Shown in pieces: positions 7,693 through 10,666 of a stretch of DNA of 10,666 nt. The position numbers were made by a program, and so were the translations under genes. Each line of letters begins with the position of its first letter. The stretch's first letter is position 1. This DNA is from Syntrophomonadaceae bacterium (lineage in GTDB: Bacteria > Bacillota > Dethiobacteria > DTU022): NCBI GenBank assembly GCA_007126465.1, contig SLBE01000106.1, positions 1-10,666 on the forward strand, written 5' to 3'. The notes below the pieces were generated by a model. The model was given only the letters and a program-made list of their open reading frames with translations. It was not told where the DNA came from and did no database searches.

Positions 7693-8472
7693 TTAATAAG
7701 CTTCACGGTGCAGGTCGGGACGCTGCATCGAAATGACCATAGTAACCCTGCGGTTCCTGGCCCTTGCTTCCGGACTGACGTTCGGTTCCAGGGGCCGAAA
7801 CTCTCCATAGCCGGTGGCCTGCATACGGTGTGGATCAAGGTTTTTGTCTTCTACGAGATAGCGGGTGACGCGCACCGCCCTGATTACCGAAAGTTCCCAG
7901 TTGCTGGGGAAATCCGGCACATTAATCGGCAAATTACAAGTATGACCCTCGATAATAATATTCCGATCAAGGCGTAAAAAAAGTTCAGCAAAATCATCGA
8001 GAACTTCCCTGGCTTCAGGCTTTAAGTCAGCCCTGGCCCTCTCAAAAAAGATGTAATCGGGAAGCTCCATGACAATGCCGCGTTCATCCAGGCTTACCTC
8101 AACTTCTCCCTCCAGCCCCATTTCCTCCAGGAAAGTTTGCACTTCCTCTAATATTTCTTCAGCTGCCTGGGCCTGCTCAAGCAAAGCCAGTTCAGATAAT
8201 ATGCCATCCTCGTAAGCCATCGATTCTTCCTGTGATTGGCGGGTCTCCGGAGTTTGATCCATGATGCCGGTATGTCCCAAAAAAGAAGTTTGAATTGAAA
8301 TGATCACTGTCTGGAAACGCTCTATGTCAATCACAGACATTGTATAAAGAAGAATAAAAAATGTCAGAAGTAAGGTAACCATGTCGGAATAGGTAGTCAT
8401 CCAAAGCGGACTACCCTGCTGTTGCTGTTGCTTTTTACCCTGGCGGCGGCCATTCTGTCCATTTCTAGGCAT
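7693..8472 (-). CDS. motB: MotB-type stator protein with OmpA-like peptidoglycan-binding domain
   Basis: MotB anchors the flagellar stator to the cell wall and carries the ion-binding Asp of the channel. The product is 259 residues. After a basic, Gln-rich cytoplasmic tail (five Gln at 15-19), the only transmembrane helix (about 27-47) contains YSDMVTLLLTFFILLY, with the essential ion-binding Asp at 30. A plug and acidic coiled linker follows (about 50-125). The OmpA-like domain (about 130-250) includes SNWELSVIRAVRVTRYL at 190-206 and the C-terminal RARNRRVTMVI. The usual GHTD of the peptidoglycan-binding site reads GHTC (176-179), while the partner Arg198 is present. The helix looks somewhat like sodium-type MotS/PomB proteins, but ion choice cannot be read with confidence. 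The ATG at 8472 overlaps motA by eight bases. GAGGAAG lies about nine bases upstream. Confidence 0.95.
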   Translation of the reverse strand: MPRNGQNGRRQGKKQQQQQGSPLWMTTYSDMVTLLLTFFILLYTMSVIDIERFQTVIISIQTSFLGHTGIMDQTPETRQSQEESMAYEDGILSELALLEQAQAAEEILEEVQTFLEEMGLEGEVEVSLDERGIVMELPDYIFFERARADLKPEAREVLDDFAELFLRLDRNIIIEGHTCNLPINVPDFPSNWELSVIRAVRVTRYLVEDKNLDPHRMQATGYGEFRPLEPNVSPEARARNRRVTMVISMQRPDLHREAY

Positions 8473-9292
8473 TGGTTAACACTTCCTCAGCTTCATCAGA
8501 ATCCTCAGGCTGCTTATTTGCTTCTTCCAGCATTTTTTTCTCTTCCGGTGAAAAGTATGATTTAATCTGTTCCTGCAATAGTCGCGGGTTAATTCCGCTC
8601 TGCAGGGCTAAGAGTGCTTCAACAATAATTTCCTTAAGCCTGATTTCTTCATTACTGTATATTGTCAGTTTATTAGCAATCGGCAGTAAGATCAGGTTGG
8701 CAATTAAAGATCCATAAAGTGTTGTCAAAAGGGCAACAGCCATACCGGGCCCGATGGCACTTGGATCGTCAAGGTCAGCCAGCATCAGAACCAGGCCGAT
8801 CAGGGTGCCAATCATGCCAAAAGCGGGAGTCAAGCCTCCCCAGGTCCGGTAGAGCCCCTGGCCCAGTTCATGCCTTCCTTCAAGTGAAGTAAGTTCGGCA
8901 TTAAGAATACTACGGATATTATCAGGTTCGAATCCGTCAATAACCATCTGCAGACCGTTACGGAAAAAGTCATCTTCAATTTCTTCCAGCTCGTCTTCCA
9001 AAACCAGGAGACCCTCACGCCTGGCCTTCTGGGCCAGGTCAACAAAGCGTGAGTGCAGATCAATAATTGATTCATCCTTGCGGACAAAAGCTTTCCTGGT
9101 AACACCGGCTACTGTTTTAATTTCATCCAACCTGAAGCTAACCAGCATTGCTCCAAGTGAACCACCGACCGTGATCATTAATCCGGCGGGATTCCAGAAT
9201 GCTCTCAAATCACCTTCGAAAACAATGCTGAGAGTAACCAGGGTGCCCCCGATGACTATGCCTAATACTGATAATATGTCGAAATTCTTCAT
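8465..9292 (-). CDS. motA: MotA-type stator protein (MotA/TolQ/ExbB family)
   Basis: MotA is the four-helix stator subunit that forms the ion channel with MotB and pushes on the rotor through its cytoplasmic loop. With the chosen start it has 275 residues. Hydrophobic segments occur at about 6-25, 35-53, 152-173 and 183-206. The diagnostic block TWGGLTPAFGMIGTLIGLVL (150-169), then VALLTTLYGSLIANLILLPI (186-205), includes the conserved prolines at 156 and 204. The charged loop between helices 2 and 3 holds Arg and Glu residues (about 91-105) that would contact FliG. The family C-terminal motif SGINPRLLQEQIKSYF (232-247) is present, followed by an acidic tail. An in-frame ATG at 9307 would add five residues, but GGAGAG at 9300-9305 lies exactly seven bases before the ATG at 9292, so the later start is preferred. 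The gene overlaps motB by eight bases. Confidence 0.95.
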   Translation of the reverse strand: MKNFDILSVLGIVIGGTLVTLSIVFEGDLRAFWNPAGLMITVGGSLGAMLVSFRLDEIKTVAGVTRKAFVRKDESIIDLHSRFVDLAQKARREGLLVLEDELEEIEDDFFRNGLQMVIDGFEPDNIRSILNAELTSLEGRHELGQGLYRTWGGLTPAFGMIGTLIGLVLMLADLDDPSAIGPGMAVALLTTLYGSLIANLILLPIANKLTIYSNEEIRLKEIIVEALLALQSGINPRLLQEQIKSYFSPEEKKMLEEANKQPEDSDEAEEVLTNA

Positions 9293-9299
9293 AACAGCT

Positions 9300-9305
9300 C
9301 TCTCC
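9300..9305 (-). promoter_or_regulatory. Ribosome binding site deciding the motA start
   Basis: GGAGAG on the minus strand, 7 bases upstream of the ATG at 9292. It overlaps the alternative in-frame ATG at 9307, which argues that 9292 is the true start. Confidence 0.7.
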
Positions 9306-9320
9306 ATCTTTTAAGGTACC

Positions 9321-9346
9321 GGCCGGAAGGGAAAACCCTTCCGGCC
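9321..9346 (-). other. Perfect 11-bp GC-rich stem-loop between flgE and motA
   Basis: GGCCGGAAGGG at 9321-9331 is followed by a four-base loop (AAAA on the plus strand, UUUU in the minus-strand transcript) and its exact complement at 9336-9346. Short flanking matches (AAGG at 9313-9316 and CCTT at 9352-9355) could extend the structure beyond a small internal loop. The stem begins 14 bases after the flgE stop codon. No T-run follows it on either strand, so it is not a textbook intrinsic terminator. It could act as a partial terminator, an RNase processing site, or a 3' stabiliser that lets flgE mRNA accumulate above the downstream genes. It fills most of the only notable intergenic gap in the window (9293-9359); I see no convincing promoter there. 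Confidence 0.7.
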
Positions 9347-9359
9347 TTAAACCTTATAG

Positions 9360-10666
9360 TTAACGCTTCATGTTTACGACCTCTACCAGGACCTCATCCG
9401 ATGTGGTCACTACCCTGGTGTTAGCCTGAAAAGCCCGGCTGGTAGTGATCAGTTCGGTGAACTCAAAGGAAAGGTCGGTATTAGACATTTCCAGGGCCGA
9501 GGCGGTGATCAAACCGCGGCCGGCTGCACCGGGATTGCCAACTACAGCATCTCCCGAGTTTTGAGTTTCCTGAAATAGGTTCCCCCCAATTTTAGCTAAG
9601 CCTTCGGGGTTGGAAAAAGTAGCAGTCTGAATTTGACCCAGGTTGTCAATCAACCCGTTGGTGTATGTCCCGACAACCACCCCGGTCCGGTCGATGTAAA
9701 AACCGGCAAGCTCACCGGCCCCGTAACCATCCTGCTCACGGACAACCAGGTTGTTAGAACCAGATAACTGGCTGACATTATCAAAGTTCAGATCGATTAC
9801 CAGGGGATCCACCCCGGCAGGCGAAAATTCCAGGGGTTCAATATTAGTTTCATCTTCATCCAGGGCTCCGGCTGTATCAAAGGCCAGGGTGCCGGTTTCA
9901 CCGCCATCTATGGGAATAACTGTACCGTCTTCGCCAAAGACATTTACAGTGTAATCCCACTGGTTGACTCCGCTCTTGGTGAAATTATAATCAATCGTGT
10001 AGCGGTTACCCTGCGAATCGTAGGCATAGTATTCGTAGATATGGCCGGCGGGGTTCCAGGTGATCTCACCATCGAAATCTCCATCTCCAACAATACCGGT
10101 AATTCGTATTTCGGCATCCCCGGGATCTGTTTCGTTAATGGTTATAATGAAAGGATTGGCATCTGTCCCGAGACCGGTTACAGATGCTGATTCAATTCCT
10201 GCCAAAGTTTCGAGAGCATCAACGATATCTTCTGACGCAGCATCATGGTCTATATCAACTGCGGAAATAACTGCCCCGTTAAAATCAAGCTCAATATCAA
10301 ACGTTCCATCACCAGGATTTCCCAGTGAAAAGCTGTAGGTAGGGTTCTGCCTTGAATCCAGGTTGCCGGCAAAGCGCATGTTTGTGGTTGCCCGGGCAAT
10401 CATTTCATCCCCAAGGGGGATATTAATTGGATCCAACCCCTCTCCTCCCAGCACAAACAGACCGTTATCATTAACCAGGTTGCCGTTTGAATCAAGGCCG
10501 AATGAACCGGCCCTGGTATAATACTGGGCACCTGTTCCATCTCCGACAACAAAGTACCCCGCGCCTTCAATAGCCAGGTCGGTATCGCGGTCGGTCGTGG
10601 TAATAGCACCCTGGGAGTGGATATCGGTGATTGAGGAAATGCGCATGCCGAGGCCGATCTGGGAAG
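9360..10666 (-). CDS. flgE: Flagellar hook protein FlgE, partial (N-terminus outside window)
   Basis: This encodes the C-terminal ~435 residues of the hook protein. The reading frame is open to the window edge and continues upstream of the ATG at 10646 with SQIGLG, the usual FlgE/FlgG context, so that ATG is internal. Shortly after it come SQGAITTTDRDTDLAIEGAG and YFVV, the conserved hook/distal rod core. The middle is variable and holds an inserted acidic module (about residues 105-198 counted from the ATG at 10646). The end is classic FlgE: a GTYTNGL-x-LGQIQTATFSNPEGL stretch, then GRGLITASALEMSNTDLSFE and FTELITTSRAFQANTRVVTT, ending in NMKR. The GLITASALEMSN segment and C-terminal coiled helix form the D0 domain. 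Size and position before motA favour FlgE over FlgF or FlgG. It is separated from motA by 67 bases with a strong hairpin. Confidence 0.93.
   Translation of the reverse strand, partial: SQIGLGMRISSITDIHSQGAITTTDRDTDLAIEGAGYFVVGDGTGAQYYTRAGSFGLDSNGNLVNDNGLFVLGGEGLDPINIPLGDEMIARATTNMRFAGNLDSRQNPTYSFSLGNPGDGTFDIELDFNGAVISAVDIDHDAASEDIVDALETLAGIESASVTGLGTDANPFIITINETDPGDAEIRITGIVGDGDFDGEITWNPAGHIYEYYAYDSQGNRYTIDYNFTKSGVNQWDYTVNVFGEDGTVIPIDGGETGTLAFDTAGALDEDETNIEPLEFSPAGVDPLVIDLNFDNVSQLSGSNNLVVREQDGYGAGELAGFYIDRTGVVVGTYTNGLIDNLGQIQTATFSNPEGLAKIGGNLFQETQNSGDAVVGNPGAAGRGLITASALEMSNTDLSFEFTELITTSRAFQANTRVVTTSDEVLVEVVNMKR
10053..10334 (-). other. Inserted variable module within FlgE
   Basis: This codes for about 94 residues in the middle of the hook protein (residues 105-198 from the ATG at 10646). 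It is rich in Asp, Gly and Ile, with a beta-strand, helix, beta-strand pattern: a strand around GTFDIELDFNGAV, a helix around ASEDIVDALETLAGI, and a strand around NPFIITINET. From memory, this resembles a repeat module seen in virion or tail proteins and large surface proteins, with a pattern like AxxVxxALExLxxI followed by VTVTG. The similarity is a pattern impression rather than a search result. It would lie in the surface-exposed D1/D2 part of the hook. Confidence 0.45.

Noticed and set aside
9293..9307. Upstream ATG at 9307 as the motA start
   Set aside because: This ATG overlaps the best ribosome binding site (GGAGAG at 9300-9305), which is ideally spaced for the ATG at 9292.
9321..9346. 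Intrinsic terminator call for the flgE-motA hairpin
   Set aside because: The stem is strong, but no T-tract follows it on either strand, so it is reported as a hairpin of unproven function instead.
10644..10646. ATG at 10646 as the flgE start
   Set aside because: The frame is open upstream and encodes SQIGLG, a conserved FlgE stretch, so the true start lies beyond the window.
1..10666. Novel defence, mobile or biosynthetic system hidden in the operon
   Set aside because: Every stretch over 70 bases is covered by a recognisable flagellar gene. No transposase, integrase, direct-repeat array or tRNA-like sequence was seen.

Overview
The window is a contiguous, single-direction block of bacterial flagellar genes. 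Every gene lies on the minus strand, so transcription runs from high to low coordinates. The order is flgE (hook protein, 5' end cut by the window edge) > motA > motB > fliL > fliN-like > fliO > fliP > fliQ > fliR > flhB > flhA > flhF > flhG (cut by the other edge). This order resembles the long fla/che operon of Firmicutes. The middling GC content, strong purine-rich ribosome binding sites, TTG and GTG starts, and a FlhF/FlhG pair directly after flhA fit a motile member of the Clostridia or a related Gram-positive lineage. I cannot name a genus from sequence alone.

Layout in order of transcription. (1) 10666-9360: most of the hook protein, including an unusual central module. (2) 9359-9293: a 67-base gap holding a perfect 11-bp GC-rich stem-loop. 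(3) 9292-7174: the stator genes motA and motB and the stator-associated fliL. (4) 7155-6760: a short stand-alone FliN/SpoA switch protein with an acidic tail. (5) 6757-1284: the flagellar type III export gate, fliO, fliP, fliQ, fliR, flhB and flhA. (6) 1294-1: flhF (SRP-type GTPase) and the start of flhG (MinD-type ATPase), which set the site and number of flagella.

The genes are very tightly packed, with overlaps of 1, 4, 8 and 11 bases and gaps of 2 to 53 bases. Downstream of the hairpin this points to one transcript with extensive translational coupling. Together the products build the export gate, deliver rod, hook and filament subunits, place the basal body, and provide the ion-driven motor.

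I found no mobile element, CRISPR array, RNA gene or defence system, and no evidence of a previously undescribed system. The points most worth a second look are details within a conserved operon: the inserted module in FlgE, the strong hairpin without a U-tract before motA, a Cys in place of the usual peptidoglycan-binding Asp in MotB, NPTD instead of NPTH at the FlhB cleavage site, the absence of fliM and flbD from their frequent places, and the acidic tail on the FliN-like protein.
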